Below, piece after piece: positions 39,983 through 48,809 of a stretch of 64,000 nt of DNA. Position 1 is the first letter of the stretch, and every line of letters begins with the position of its first letter. Under the pieces are notes generated by a model, which had not been told where the DNA came from, ran no database searches, and worked only from the letters and a program-made list of their open reading frames with translations. Position numbers and translations under genes: made by a program. Source of the stretch: Bryobacterales bacterium F-183 (lineage in GTDB: Bacteria > Acidobacteriota > Terriglobia > Bryobacterales > Bryobacteraceae); contig AP025252.1 of NCBI GenBank assembly GCA_016865505.2, forward strand, positions 1,116,001-1,180,000. Direction: 5' to 3'.

Positions 39983-41608
39983 CACGTACTGCTTCCCATC
40001 CAGCGTGTACGTCTGCGGGGCGTTCGACACATTCCCCAACCGCGCGTGCCACAGGATCTTACCCTTGGCCGCCTCGTACGCGATCAGGTTGCCGCTCACA
40101 TCCCCAGCAAACACAAGACCACCGGCAGTCGTAAGAACACCGTTACCCGCGCCGAACCCACCGAGCGACGCGTGCTTGTGCCGCCAGGCGATCTTGCCCG
40201 TCTTGTAGTCAATCGCCGTCAGGTACGTACCCATCGACGCCACAAACTGCTCGTCCTTGCCGCCCAAACCCATGGCCCCGCGAGGATCGGTTTCGGTCAG
40301 GTAGTACATCGCGTACGTGTCGCTCTGCGGGACATAGAACAGCCCGGTATCCGGCGAATATGCTGCCGGAGGCCAGTTGGTCGCACCATAATTGTTCGGC
40401 GACACCAACGACCCCGGCACCAGCGAATCCTTCTTGGGATCGCGAATCGTCTGGCCCTTGGCGTTGATCTCCTTCACCCAGTTGACGGTGTCCGAAAACT
40501 TGCTGGTGAGCAGATGTTCGCCGGTGATGCGATCAACCACGTAGAAGTACCCGTTGCGATCCGCATGCAGCGCCATCTTGCGAGGCTTGCCTTTGAATTC
40601 GCCGTCCACCAGGATCGGAGTTTCGCTGGAATCCCAATCATGCGTATCGTGCGGATTCATCTGGAAGTACCACGCCATCTTGCCGGTTTCGACATTCAAC
40701 GCCACCAGCGAGCAGGTGTACAGATTGTCGCCATCGCGCGACTTCGGGTTCGTGTACGATGGCGACGGATTGCCCGTACCAAAGATGTACAGCTTGGTTT
40801 CCGGATCGTACGAGCCAGGGATCCAGACGTTGCCGGCACCCAAACGCGCGCCTTCCAATGTGCCCCAGGTTTCCAGGCCCGGGTCGCCTTTCTTCTGCGG
40901 CACGGTGTACCACGTCCACTGGACATCGCCCGTTTCCGGATCGCGCGCCTGCACGTAGCCGGGTGCGTCGAGATCGTTGCCGGTGCCGATGATGATGTGG
41001 TTGCCGATCACGATCGGCGCCATGGTGGAGAAGTACTGGCGATCAAAGTCGGCAATCTGTTTGTGCCACTTCTCTTTGCCGGTCTCGGAATCGATGCACA
41101 CCAGATAGTCGTCCGGCGTTTCCATGTAGAGCCACTTGCCCCACATGCCAAGGCCACGATTGCCGATGTGTGTGCCGCCTTTGGTCTTCCAGTAGTAATG
41201 CCAGAGGACGCGGCCGTCGCGCGCATCCACGGCCCATGCGTTGTCTGGCGTGGAGAAGTACAGCTTGCCTTCCACCTGCAGGATCGAGGCACGTATGTTG
41301 GCGGGTCCTGTGCCGCCCAACTCGCCCGAGCCTTCGCCGCCGATGATGGTGGGAATGGGCGGAGGTCCACCAAAGCGGCCGCCGCCGGGTCCACCGCCGC
41401 CGGGCGCGCCGGGACCTGTGGTGACGCGCGTGGTCCACGCCAGCGACAGACCCTTCACGTTCGACGTGTTGATCTGCTTCAGGCGGCTGTAACGCTGTCC
41501 CGAGTAATCGCCGGAATACGTCGGCCAGGAATCCGCCAACGGCTTGGTTAAGGTCACTGGATCAAGCGCCTGCGCCTGCAGGAAAGCAGCAAATAGTAAC
41601 GATGTCAT
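39938..41608 (-). CDS. PQQ-dependent dehydrogenase (quinoprotein), secreted
   Basis: A 556-residue eight-bladed propeller with a signal peptide (residues 1-14, AAFLQAQA). W-motif repeats are seen, such as AVDARDGRVLWHY, CIDSETGKEKWHKQ, ARDPETGDVQW and AIDYKTGKIAWRH. NPHDTHDWDSSETP carries the catalytic Asp region. A Gly/Pro-rich insert occupies about residues 66-85. The adjacent Cys-Cys ring of classical methanol/ethanol dehydrogenases is not seen. It should oxidise an alcohol or sugar in the periplasm and pass electrons to the di-haem cytochrome encoded just upstream (ATGA overlap). PQQ biosynthesis genes are not in the window. Confidence 0.88.
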   Translation of the reverse strand: MTSLLFAAFLQAQALDPVTLTKPLADSWPTYSGDYSGQRYSRLKQINTSNVKGLSLAWTTRVTTGPGAPGGGGPGGGRFGGPPPIPTIIGGEGSGELGGTGPANIRASILQVEGKLYFSTPDNAWAVDARDGRVLWHYYWKTKGGTHIGNRGLGMWGKWLYMETPDDYLVCIDSETGKEKWHKQIADFDRQYFSTMAPIVIGNHIIIGTGNDLDAPGYVQARDPETGDVQWTWYTVPQKKGDPGLETWGTLEGARLGAGNVWIPGSYDPETKLYIFGTGNPSPSYTNPKSRDGDNLYTCSLVALNVETGKMAWYFQMNPHDTHDWDSSETPILVDGEFKGKPRKMALHADRNGYFYVVDRITGEHLLTSKFSDTVNWVKEINAKGQTIRDPKKDSLVPGSLVSPNNYGATNWPPAAYSPDTGLFYVPQSDTYAMYYLTETDPRGAMGLGGKDEQFVASMGTYLTAIDYKTGKIAWRHKHASLGGFGAGNGVLTTAGGLVFAGDVSGNLIAYEAAKGKILWHARLGNVSNAPQTYTLDGKQYVLVAAGDALYSFYLQ

Positions 41609-42423
41609 TTCACAGTCACCAGGTAAGCAGTCAGGTTGTGGATGTCTTCGTCGCGATACGTGCTGAGCAGCGCCTTGTGCGGGGCCAGCGGCTCGTTGAT
41701 CACCACTTTGGGATTGTCACCGTCACGCGTCAGCGTGTGGCGTACGTTCTTCGAATCGAACCAGGACACCAGAAAGTCGTCGACGCGCTCGAGACGCCCG
41801 CCCAGCTTCTTACCGTCTGCCGTCGTGATGTCCACGGTCACCGGCGGAATCTTCAACCCTAGCGATGCCGCACGTGCGCCACCAGTACCCGGCATCAGCC
41901 ACGTCTGCTGCAGTAACTTCGCATCATCAATGCGGGACCCGATCGCCTTCAGGTCTCCCGTCACCGAATGGCACTTGGCGCAGGTCTTTTGGAAGTACGC
42001 TTCGCCTTGTTTTGCATCGCCCGTAACGATGGAAGGCGGCGTCATGCGCGAAATGTCGTACCCGCCCACTTTAAAGCTGTGGATAAACGCTGCGATATCG
42101 GATGCCTGCTCCGCAGTGAAGTTGAACTTCGGCATCCCTTCGCGGCCTTCTTTAAGGACAGTATGGATGAGTTCGCCATCGCGGTCACTCATCACAATGG
42201 AGGCGCGGATGAGATTGGTTCCGCCAGACCCGCCACGCGCATCGGCACCGTGGCAGAACGTACAGTTGACGCCATAGATCGCCTTGCCGCGATCCACCTT
42301 TGCGGGGTCTGCGGGCGGACGTTCTGGAAACGCACTCGGACGCCGCACCACTGGTTTTGCAGGCGCCGGAGGCTGCTGGGCCAATACGGTCAGGCCGCAG
42401 GCGAAGAGCAGGAAGTACTTCAT
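41605..42423 (-). CDS. Cytochrome c with two haem sites, partner of the PQQ dehydrogenase
   Basis: A 272-residue exported protein (signal peptide ~1-15, ACGLTVLAQQ). Two haem c attachment sites are visible: CTFCH (YGVNCTFCHGADARGG) and CAKCH (FQKTCAKCHSVTGD). Met ligands probably lie in the following loops, for example EGMPKFNF. The C-terminal ~90 residues (ITTADGKKLGGRLERVDDFLVSWFD in short form) form a beta domain with no haem that is common in acidobacterial cytochromes of this kind. Electron transfer from the coupled PQQ enzyme is the likely role; the stop overlaps its start by ATGA. Confidence 0.88.
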   Translation of the reverse strand: MKYFLLFACGLTVLAQQPPAPAKPVVRRPSAFPERPPADPAKVDRGKAIYGVNCTFCHGADARGGSGGTNLIRASIVMSDRDGELIHTVLKEGREGMPKFNFTAEQASDIAAFIHSFKVGGYDISRMTPPSIVTGDAKQGEAYFQKTCAKCHSVTGDLKAIGSRIDDAKLLQQTWLMPGTGGARAASLGLKIPPVTVDITTADGKKLGGRLERVDDFLVSWFDSKNVRHTLTRDGDNPKVVINEPLAPHKALLSTYRDEDIHNLTAYLVTVK

Positions 42424-42472
42424 CGGATAAACACGCTATCACATTCCAATCGCGTGCTATCGTCGTTTCCAT

Positions 42473-43747
42473 ATGTTGACCAGGATCGCTCTGCCGCTGC
42501 TTGCCAGCCTCGCCTTGCAGGCCCAGCAGCCAGCGCCGAACGCTACAGAAAAGAAGGTTTCCGCCGCAGCCAAGGCGCTTGAGGCCGCTTTGATCGAAAC
42601 CCGTCGCGAGTTCCACATGAACCCGGAACTGTCGAATCGCGAGGTAAAAACCGGGCAGGCCATTGCGGCGCGTTTGAAGGCGCTTGGCTTTGACGAAGTG
42701 AAGACGGGCATCGCGCGCACTGGTGTGATCGGCATCCTCAAAGGCGGCAAGCCGGGTCCTGTGGTGGCATGGCGCGCGGACATCGATGCGCTGCCGGTGA
42801 TTTCAGAACTGAAGGTTCCGTATAAGTCGAAGAACCCCGGCGTACATCACGCGTGTGGGCACGATGCGCACATCACCATTGCGCTGGGGGCTGCGGAAAT
42901 CCTGAGCAAAATGCGCGCGGACATCCCCGGTACGATCAAGTTCATCTTCCAGCCGGCGGAAGAGGGCGCGCCCAAGGGTGAAGAGGGCGGAGCGTCGCTG
43001 ATGATCAAAGAGGGCGCGTTACAGAACCCGCGCCCGGCCGCGATCTTCGGCCTCCACATCACCACCTGGCTGCCCTCGGGCAAGTTCGGCGTCGCCAACG
43101 GACCTTTGATGGCCGCGGCCGACACCTTCGACATCACACTCAAAGGTAAGCAGGTGCACGGCGCGACCCCGCACCTGGGCACGGACACCACCGTTGTCGC
43201 AGCGGAATGCATCACCGCGCTGCAAACCATCCGCAGCCGCCGCATCGATCCGCTGGAACCCATGGTGCTCACAATCGGCTCCATCCACGGCGGCAATCGC
43301 CACAACATCATCACGGGTGAGATCAAAATGCAGGGCACCCTCCGTACCTTCAACGAAGGCGTGCGCGAATCCGTCCGTACGATGATGAAGCAGACATTGC
43401 AGGGCTGCACGTCAACCAATGGCGCATCCTACACGTTGGAGTTCCAGGAGCCCTCATACCCCGTCACCACCAACCCCGCGGGCCTCTATGAAGAGACCAT
43501 TCCCGTGATGAAGCGCCTCGAAGGCGACAACGTCATCGTCACCAAGCCCGTGGCTGGCGCGGAGGATTTTTCGTACTTCCAGCGCGAAATTCCGGGCTTT
43601 TTCTGGTTTCTCGGTTCGTCCAACGAGGCCAAGGGCATCACCGCCGCGCACCACACGCCGGACTTCAACATCGATGAAGACGTACTGGTGCCGGGCGTAC
43701 GTATGGCCGTCAGCCAGTTGCTGGACTATCTGGAACGCCACAAGTGA
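42473..43747 (+). CDS. M20 family amidohydrolase (hippurate hydrolase-like), secreted
   Basis: A 424-residue enzyme with a signal peptide (residues 1-18, SLALQAQ). The M20D core is intact: RADIDALPV near residue 102, ACGHDAHITIALGAA with metal ligands Cys/His/Asp, QPAEEGAPKGEEGG with the catalytic Glu pair and GAEDFSYFQREIPGFFW near the end. Enzymes of this group remove acyl groups from amino acids or cleave IAA-amino acid conjugates. Here it is probably periplasmic. Its 3' end overlaps the convergent glycosyltransferase gene by 38 bp. Confidence 0.9.
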   Translation: MLTRIALPLLASLALQAQQPAPNATEKKVSAAAKALEAALIETRREFHMNPELSNREVKTGQAIAARLKALGFDEVKTGIARTGVIGILKGGKPGPVVAWRADIDALPVISELKVPYKSKNPGVHHACGHDAHITIALGAAEILSKMRADIPGTIKFIFQPAEEGAPKGEEGGASLMIKEGALQNPRPAAIFGLHITTWLPSGKFGVANGPLMAAADTFDITLKGKQVHGATPHLGTDTTVVAAECITALQTIRSRRIDPLEPMVLTIGSIHGGNRHNIITGEIKMQGTLRTFNEGVRESVRTMMKQTLQGCTSTNGASYTLEFQEPSYPVTTNPAGLYEETIPVMKRLEGDNVIVTKPVAGAEDFSYFQREIPGFFWFLGSSNEAKGITAAHHTPDFNIDEDVLVPGVRMAVSQLLDYLERHK

Positions 43748-44939
43748 GAATCAGTTCGGCGATCCTCGTGGCGGCTTGTTCAAACGGATGAGCCGCCGCA
43801 AACTGTTTACCGGCTGTACTCATACGGCACCGCAACGGCTCGTCGCGGAGTAGCGTTCGAATCGTGCCGGCTAGATCCTCGGCTCGTACGATGCGGCCAA
43901 AGTCATCGTGCAGGATCTCGCTGGCTCCGGCGTGATCCAGACATACGGCAGGCAGGCCCGCGGCGAGAGCTTCCATCAACGTCAGGCCGTAGCTTTCATG
44001 CCGCGACGGAAACACATACAGGTCGGCCAGCGCAAAGAACGCCAGCTTGCGATCCCCCGTGACATGGCCTGGAAAGCGTACCTTCACATGCGGCGGCACT
44101 TGCGACGCTAACTTGCGGAGCTTTGCCATATGCGCTTGGCCCTGCATGAACGCAGGGTCGCCGCAGATGAAGACCGTGAGCGGATCGGGATAATCGCGCA
44201 GGGCGGCCAACAGCTGATCCTGCCCTTTCTCAGGCGAAATCCGGCTCAATGTCAGAATCACCGGCGACGTCACGTTGTACTCTTCGCGTAACGCTGCCGT
44301 GTCCGGCGCGACGGCCGTAGAGTCCGCAATGGAGCCCCACGGGATGACCTCCACAAAATCGTCCGGACGTTGCGGATAGCAGCCGCGCAGGACATCCTTC
44401 ACGCGCTGCGACGGCACGATGCACTTTTGCGAATAGAGTACGGAATGCTTCTGCTTTTCAAACACCAGCTTGGCCATGTCGGGCACAGCCCAATGCAGAT
44501 ACTCGTACGCGCGGGCCAGTCCACGAGGCGAAATCAGGCCCTTGGCATAGATGTCCGCAACGTACGCCACGACATCCACGTGATAGATGGTGAACACGCG
44601 GAAGCCACGCTCGGCAAGCTTGCGAAAGTCCGGACCCTCGGAAATGTCATTGACTAGTACCGCCGTGTCGCGCGGATCACGCTTCAACACTTCGCTTGTG
44701 GAATAGCGTTCAAACTCGCGGCAAAAGCGTGCGTACTGCGATTCGGAATAGCCAACAAGTTCCTTGCCGGTCACCGACTGCGGTGTTACACATGCAATGG
44801 AATCGAATGGCTGCAAGCGTTTCCACGCCTGCAACAGGTGGTCGCAAACAGCGCCGCCACCGCCCAACGGAGCCTTTTGTTGGGCGAATCCGCCGTGCGC
44901 GGCGGTGTAAATCAGATGCCTGGGTACTATACCTGCCAT
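43710..44939 (-). CDS. Glycosyltransferase family 4-like
   Basis: A 409-residue GT-B enzyme. N-terminal half with GGFAQQKAPLGGGGAVCDHLL (glycine-rich acceptor loop). C-terminal donor domain has VILTLSRISPEKGQDQLL and the EX7E motif in SRHESYGLTLMEALAAGLPAV. It should transfer a sugar from a nucleotide donor to a lipid or glycan. Start ATG is clear; only ~37-57 bp separate it from the divergent BY-kinase-like gene, which suggests shared control and a role in a surface polysaccharide. Donor and acceptor unknown. Confidence 0.85.
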   Translation of the reverse strand: MAGIVPRHLIYTAAHGGFAQQKAPLGGGGAVCDHLLQAWKRLQPFDSIACVTPQSVTGKELVGYSESQYARFCREFERYSTSEVLKRDPRDTAVLVNDISEGPDFRKLAERGFRVFTIYHVDVVAYVADIYAKGLISPRGLARAYEYLHWAVPDMAKLVFEKQKHSVLYSQKCIVPSQRVKDVLRGCYPQRPDDFVEVIPWGSIADSTAVAPDTAALREEYNVTSPVILTLSRISPEKGQDQLLAALRDYPDPLTVFICGDPAFMQGQAHMAKLRKLASQVPPHVKVRFPGHVTGDRKLAFFALADLYVFPSRHESYGLTLMEALAAGLPAVCLDHAGASEILHDDFGRIVRAEDLAGTIRTLLRDEPLRCRMSTAGKQFAAAHPFEQAATRIAELILTCGVPDSPATG

Positions 44940-44996
44940 AGTACTCGCTGGGCTGGTTTGCTAGGACGTTCCGTGGTGTACTTGAAAACGAAAGTT

Positions 44997-45563
44997 ATGG
45001 ATCTTGTCCGGCGACTTGGAACCGATGACGCGCCTACAAAGCGCGGCTGCTTCACTGCGGGCGTGTGTCCCGTGGAAAGCGGTCCGCACGCGGCGCGCAT
45101 GACGGCGGAACTCGCGATTCTGGCGGCGCGCCAAACATCCGCGCGCATCCTGATGATTGAGACCAACCCGGTGCATCGCATCTCGGACAGTGTGTTTCAC
45201 CTGGGTCCCAACGCGCCGGGACTTGCGGAAATGCTCGCGCCGCCGCCGCACAATCGCTTTGACACGATCCATCCCACGCAGATCCCCAATTTGTTTGTGA
45301 TGCCTGCGGGACACCTGCGCCGGCCGCCAACGGAAGAGCAGATGCGCTGGGTGCATTCCGTGCTTTCCACGCACTTTCAAGGCATGGTGATTGAGCTTCC
45401 GCCGATGGGCGAACTGCGCGCTCGCGAGTTCTGCAGCCGCATTCCGAACGCTGTGGTGCTTGTCTCGCACGCAGGGGCCAGCACTTGGGCGGTCAAGCGT
45501 GCGGTACGGCGTCTGCACGCGGCGGACCTGCCGATCGCCGCCACCACTCTAGTTGGGCCGTAA
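44997..45563 (+). CDS. Degenerate CpsD/BY-kinase-like P-loop protein
   Basis: 188 residues from the ATG at 44997; GTG codons at 44973 and 44976 are alternatives, and longer starts would overlap the divergent gene. The pattern follows CpsD/Wzc-type ATPases: FTAGVCPVESGPHAARMTAELAILAA sits where VTSxxPGEGKSTxAxNLA is expected, then ILMIETN for the Walker A' DAD, FVMPAGHL, and GMVIELPPMGELRA for the Walker B DSPP. The P-loop Lys is replaced and the Walker A' Asp is Glu or absent, so ATP hydrolysis is unlikely. No Tyr-rich tail is seen. It may be a regulatory pseudo-enzyme for the adjacent glycosyltransferase pathway. Confidence 0.65.
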   Translation: MDLVRRLGTDDAPTKRGCFTAGVCPVESGPHAARMTAELAILAARQTSARILMIETNPVHRISDSVFHLGPNAPGLAEMLAPPPHNRFDTIHPTQIPNLFVMPAGHLRRPPTEEQMRWVHSVLSTHFQGMVIELPPMGELRAREFCSRIPNAVVLVSHAGASTWAVKRAVRRLHAADLPIAATTLVGP

Positions 45564-46577
45564 GGTTTCAAAGACGATCTTTTCGTACGCTGACCGGTCC
45601 CCGCGTTCGTACAACACGCCAACTTCGCCTTTGCGCAACTCCACCAGCGACGAGTAGGCCGCCGGACCTTCGTGCAGCACCCTGGACCAGCCCCAGGTCT
45701 TGCCGCCGTCATCACTGCGGCGTACGGTCAGGCGTTCGCGCTTCGTGGATGCGGGGTTCGAAAACACCAGCCACTTCTTGCGGTACGCGATGAGGCTCGC
45801 CTGGCATACTGGCTCAATCAGCGCCTCGTCCAAGGTGAGCGGCGTCAAGGTGAGACCGGCGTCGTTGCTGCGCTGTACGGCGCGGCGGTTCTTGCCGTGA
45901 TAGCTGCGCATGTTGAACATCAGTTCCCCGCTGGGTAGCTCCGCGACCGCGGATTCATTGGTCTTTTCCTCCGCAATCGCGCCGATCTTCCATGTCGCGC
46001 CATGGTCGTCGCTATAGATCAGATGCGAGTGGCGAGCTTTGGTGCCGGCACGCGTATGGTCGCAAGGGATCACCAAACGGCCTGTTTTGCGAAGCTGTAT
46101 GCCGTTGCCAGGCCCTGTGGCGTACCAGGTCCAGTCCGGCTTACGAACCTGGCTCGAAATCTCTACCGGCGTGGACCACGTCACGCCGTCGTCCTTGCTG
46201 CGCGTGATCCATACGGTACGGATGCCTTGCCCGTCCTCAATCATGCGCTCGGTGATCTTGCCGCCGTTGCGGGTCATCAACAGGATGATGTCGCCGGTGG
46301 ATTGATCCACGACAGGTGCTGGATTGCCGATGGTGTCGTCGCCGAGGTCGGCCACGGTCTGTATGGGCTGCCAGGTCTTGCCGTTGTCCAAGCTGCGGCG
46401 TAGCAACAGGTCAATGTCGCCCGCATCGCCTTGGCCACCGCGACGTCCTTCCGCAAATGCGAGCAGCGTACTTTTCTTGGTAGCGATGATCGCCGGGATG
46501 CGAAAAGTGTGATAGCCGCCTTCGCCCGAAACGTACACGTCTGTGGAAAGCGCCAGCAGCAAAGGTAGGAGCAGCAC
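45549..46577 (-). CDS. GH33 exo-sialidase, secreted
   Basis: A 342-residue six-bladed propeller from a GTG start with a short signal peptide (VLLLPLLLALS). Arg26 lies in the FRIP motif. Four Asp-boxes are clear: SLDNGKTW (62-69), SKDDGVTW (127-134), SDDHGATW (189-196) and SDDGGKTW (288-295). Further active-site pieces are ATGPGNGI, the likely nucleophile Tyr in AAYSSLVEL (about 308) and the Glu in VLYERGD. The full set suggests an active enzyme that removes sialic acid or related nonulosonates. No sialate uptake or catabolic gene is nearby. The 3' end overlaps the convergent gene by 15 bp. Confidence 0.9.
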   Translation of the reverse strand: MLLLPLLLALSTDVYVSGEGGYHTFRIPAIIATKKSTLLAFAEGRRGGQGDAGDIDLLLRRSLDNGKTWQPIQTVADLGDDTIGNPAPVVDQSTGDIILLMTRNGGKITERMIEDGQGIRTVWITRSKDDGVTWSTPVEISSQVRKPDWTWYATGPGNGIQLRKTGRLVIPCDHTRAGTKARHSHLIYSDDHGATWKIGAIAEEKTNESAVAELPSGELMFNMRSYHGKNRRAVQRSNDAGLTLTPLTLDEALIEPVCQASLIAYRKKWLVFSNPASTKRERLTVRRSDDGGKTWGWSRVLHEGPAAYSSLVELRKGEVGVLYERGDRSAYEKIVFETLRPN

Positions 46578-46597
46578 CTTTTTAAGATAATGGACCC

Positions 46598-48274
46598 ATG
46601 CTGGCGCTATGGCTGTACCTTGCCGCGGATGCGGACCTGATCTTGCACAACGGGAAAATTCTCACGGCGGACGCAAAGTTCAGCATCGTGCAGGCTGTGG
46701 CCGTGAAGAATGGGCGCATCGTACGGCTGGGCGCATCTGCGGATGTACTGAAGGCGGAGCGCGGCGCGAATACCAAGGTGACCGATCTGGCCGGCAAGAC
46801 CGTCGTACCGGGCTTGATCGACGCGCACGTTCATACGCTCAGCGCAGCGCTCAGTGAGTTCCGCGAGCCGATGCCGCACTTCGAATCGATCGCTGATATT
46901 CAGGCGTTTTTGCGCAAGCGCGCGGCGGTCGTCCCCAAGGGCAAGTGGATCTTCGTGCCTCGCACGTTTGCCACGCGATTGAAGGAAATGCGCGTCCCCA
47001 ATCGTCATGATCTGGACGTTGTGCCCGATCATCCGGTGTTTCTGGATTCGAGCTACGTCACGGTGTTGAACACGCGCGGACTCAAGGAATGCGGCATTGA
47101 TCGCAACACGCCCAATCCTCCTGCTGGTGAGGTGGTGAAGGACGAGAAGGGCGAGCCGAACGGGATTCTGCGCAATGGTCCGACGTTGACCAAAGCGGCG
47201 CAGAATATCGAAGTTTTCACGCAAGACGAAAAGCTGCAGGCCATGCGCGACCAGTTGAAGCGCTACCGCGCGGCGGGGCTTACGGCCGTTGGGGATCGCG
47301 CCGTGACGGGCGAGGATGTCGCGCTGTACAAGGAACTCGAAAAGCGCGGCGAGATCCCATTGCGCGTGGTGATGACCTGGCGTCTGAATGCGGCGCAGCC
47401 CGTGGATGAGGCGGTGAAAGAGATCCAAAGTCACAAGGATTGGACCACCAACGCATCCACCAGCGACATGCTGAAGTTCGGCACCTTCAAAGTGACGCTC
47501 GACGGCGGCATGATTCAAGGTACGGCGTATCAACGCATGCCGTACGGCCCGTTTGGCCGCATTTTGCACGCGCAGAGCAACCCCGATAGCCGAGGTCAGT
47601 TGTTTATTGAGCCGCCCAAGCTGTTGTCGATCCTGGACGCCGCGTACGCGCAGGGCTGGCAGTTGACGGCGCATAGCCAGGGTGGTGGCGCGGTCGACAA
47701 TCTGCTGGATGCGTTTGAAAAGCTGAACGCCAAGAAGCCGATCGCGCCTACAAGGTCGCACTTGATGCACGCGTCGTTTCAAAGTGTGGACGCCATCCGG
47801 CGTTGCGCCAAGCTCGGCGTGATGGCCGACGTACAGCCGGCGTGGTTGAATTACGATGCGCCTGCGCTGTCGAAGGTTTTCCCCAACAAACCCGGCCCGA
47901 TGCGCTACTTCATTCCGCTCAAGACGTACTTGAACGAGGGCGTCAAGATCGCCGGCGGTAGCGACCACATGATCGGCTGGGACAAGAACTCCGCGATCAA
48001 TCCGTACAACCCATTTCACGGCATCTGGACGGCAGTGAGCCGCAAGACGACATTTGGAGAAGTGGTGGGTCCCGAAGAAAAGCTGACTCGCGAAGAGGCG
48101 CTGCGGCTGTACACCAACGGTCCTGCGTACTTACAGTTTGCCGAGAAGGAGCGCGGGTCATTGGAAGTGGGAAAGTACGCAGATATGGTCGTTTTGGACC
48201 GTGACTACATGACCTGCCCCGAGGATGAGATCAAGAAGATTGAGCCGGTGACGGTGCTGGTCGGCGGTAAGTAG
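46598..48274 (+). CDS. YtcJ-like metal-dependent amidohydrolase, secreted
   Basis: A 558-residue protein of the amidohydrolase superfamily, YtcJ branch. Hydrophobic start (MLALWLYLAA) then ADLILHNGKILTAD. The metal site HxH is in VPGLIDAHVHT; further ligands lie in QLTAHSQGGGA and the C-terminal AGGSDHMIGWD. VLDRDYMTCPEDEIKKIEPV closes the small beta domain, typical for this branch. Substrates of YtcJ-like enzymes are largely unknown and may be N-acyl or formyl compounds. It begins 21 bp from the divergent sialidase gene. Its 3' end overlaps the convergent DUF2238 gene by 44 bp. Confidence 0.86.
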   Translation: MLALWLYLAADADLILHNGKILTADAKFSIVQAVAVKNGRIVRLGASADVLKAERGANTKVTDLAGKTVVPGLIDAHVHTLSAALSEFREPMPHFESIADIQAFLRKRAAVVPKGKWIFVPRTFATRLKEMRVPNRHDLDVVPDHPVFLDSSYVTVLNTRGLKECGIDRNTPNPPAGEVVKDEKGEPNGILRNGPTLTKAAQNIEVFTQDEKLQAMRDQLKRYRAAGLTAVGDRAVTGEDVALYKELEKRGEIPLRVVMTWRLNAAQPVDEAVKEIQSHKDWTTNASTSDMLKFGTFKVTLDGGMIQGTAYQRMPYGPFGRILHAQSNPDSRGQLFIEPPKLLSILDAAYAQGWQLTAHSQGGGAVDNLLDAFEKLNAKKPIAPTRSHLMHASFQSVDAIRRCAKLGVMADVQPAWLNYDAPALSKVFPNKPGPMRYFIPLKTYLNEGVKIAGGSDHMIGWDKNSAINPYNPFHGIWTAVSRKTTFGEVVGPEEKLTREEALRLYTNGPAYLQFAEKERGSLEVGKYADMVVLDRDYMTCPEDEIKKIEPVTVLVGGK

Positions 48275-48809
48275 CGGCCATCGTGAAAAGCGCTCCGGCA
48301 AAGGCTAGCGCCATGTCTTTGGCCGCATCGAAATCGTCGCCCTGTACACCGACGAACTCCGCGCCAAGCTGAGGGCTTACCGCAGCCGTGACTAACCATT
48401 CGAGCATTTCGTAGATCGCGCTAGTGGCGAGAACCCAATTGACGGCCTGCAAGCGTGAGCCGCCCGAAAGCTCACGAAACGCCGGGAACGATAGAACCCC
48501 GTACATGCAATGGACGAAGCGGTCGTAATGATTCCGTTCCGCACCCCAATAGGGACGCATCCACTCACCAAACGGCGTCCCATATGCGTACGCGGCTCCG
48601 TACTCGTGCAGACAAAGCAGTAGAAACAGCAGCCACATGGACGAAGTTGAGAATGGCATCTTCGTCCATTTCCATGCGATCACGGCGAAAAAGATCGCAA
48701 TCACAAGGTTCTCCAGCCACCAGTCCGCGTGGGACCGCGCAAAAAAGCCCGAAATGGCGATGATGAAGGCGCACGACGCCGCTGCCAAAGCTGGAAACGC
48801 AGGCTTCAC
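48231..48809 (-). CDS. DUF2238 (YjdF-like) inner-membrane protein
   Basis: About 192 residues from the GTG at 48809, which overlaps the aguA stop by GTGA; longer starts would lie fully inside aguA. Five to six membrane helices are predicted. Family signatures are HEYGAAYAYGTPFGEW, the NHYDRFVHCMYG segment and AIYEMLEWLV near the C-terminus. E. coli YjdF has no established function; the conserved His, Tyr and Asp residues facing one membrane side suggest a transporter or enzyme. Coupling to the putrescine genes aguB-aguA hints at a link with polyamine handling, but this is inference. Confidence 0.78.
   Translation of the reverse strand: MKPAFPALAAASCAFIIAISGFFARSHADWWLENLVIAIFFAVIAWKWTKMPFSTSSMWLLFLLLCLHEYGAAYAYGTPFGEWMRPYWGAERNHYDRFVHCMYGVLSFPAFRELSGGSRLQAVNWVLATSAIYEMLEWLVTAAVSPQLGAEFVGVQGDDFDAAKDMALAFAGALFTMAATYRRPAPSPAQSS

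Noticed and set aside
46607-48019. A 470-codon minus-strand frame
   Set aside because: Antisense to the well-supported YtcJ-like amidohydrolase, without any recognisable motif.
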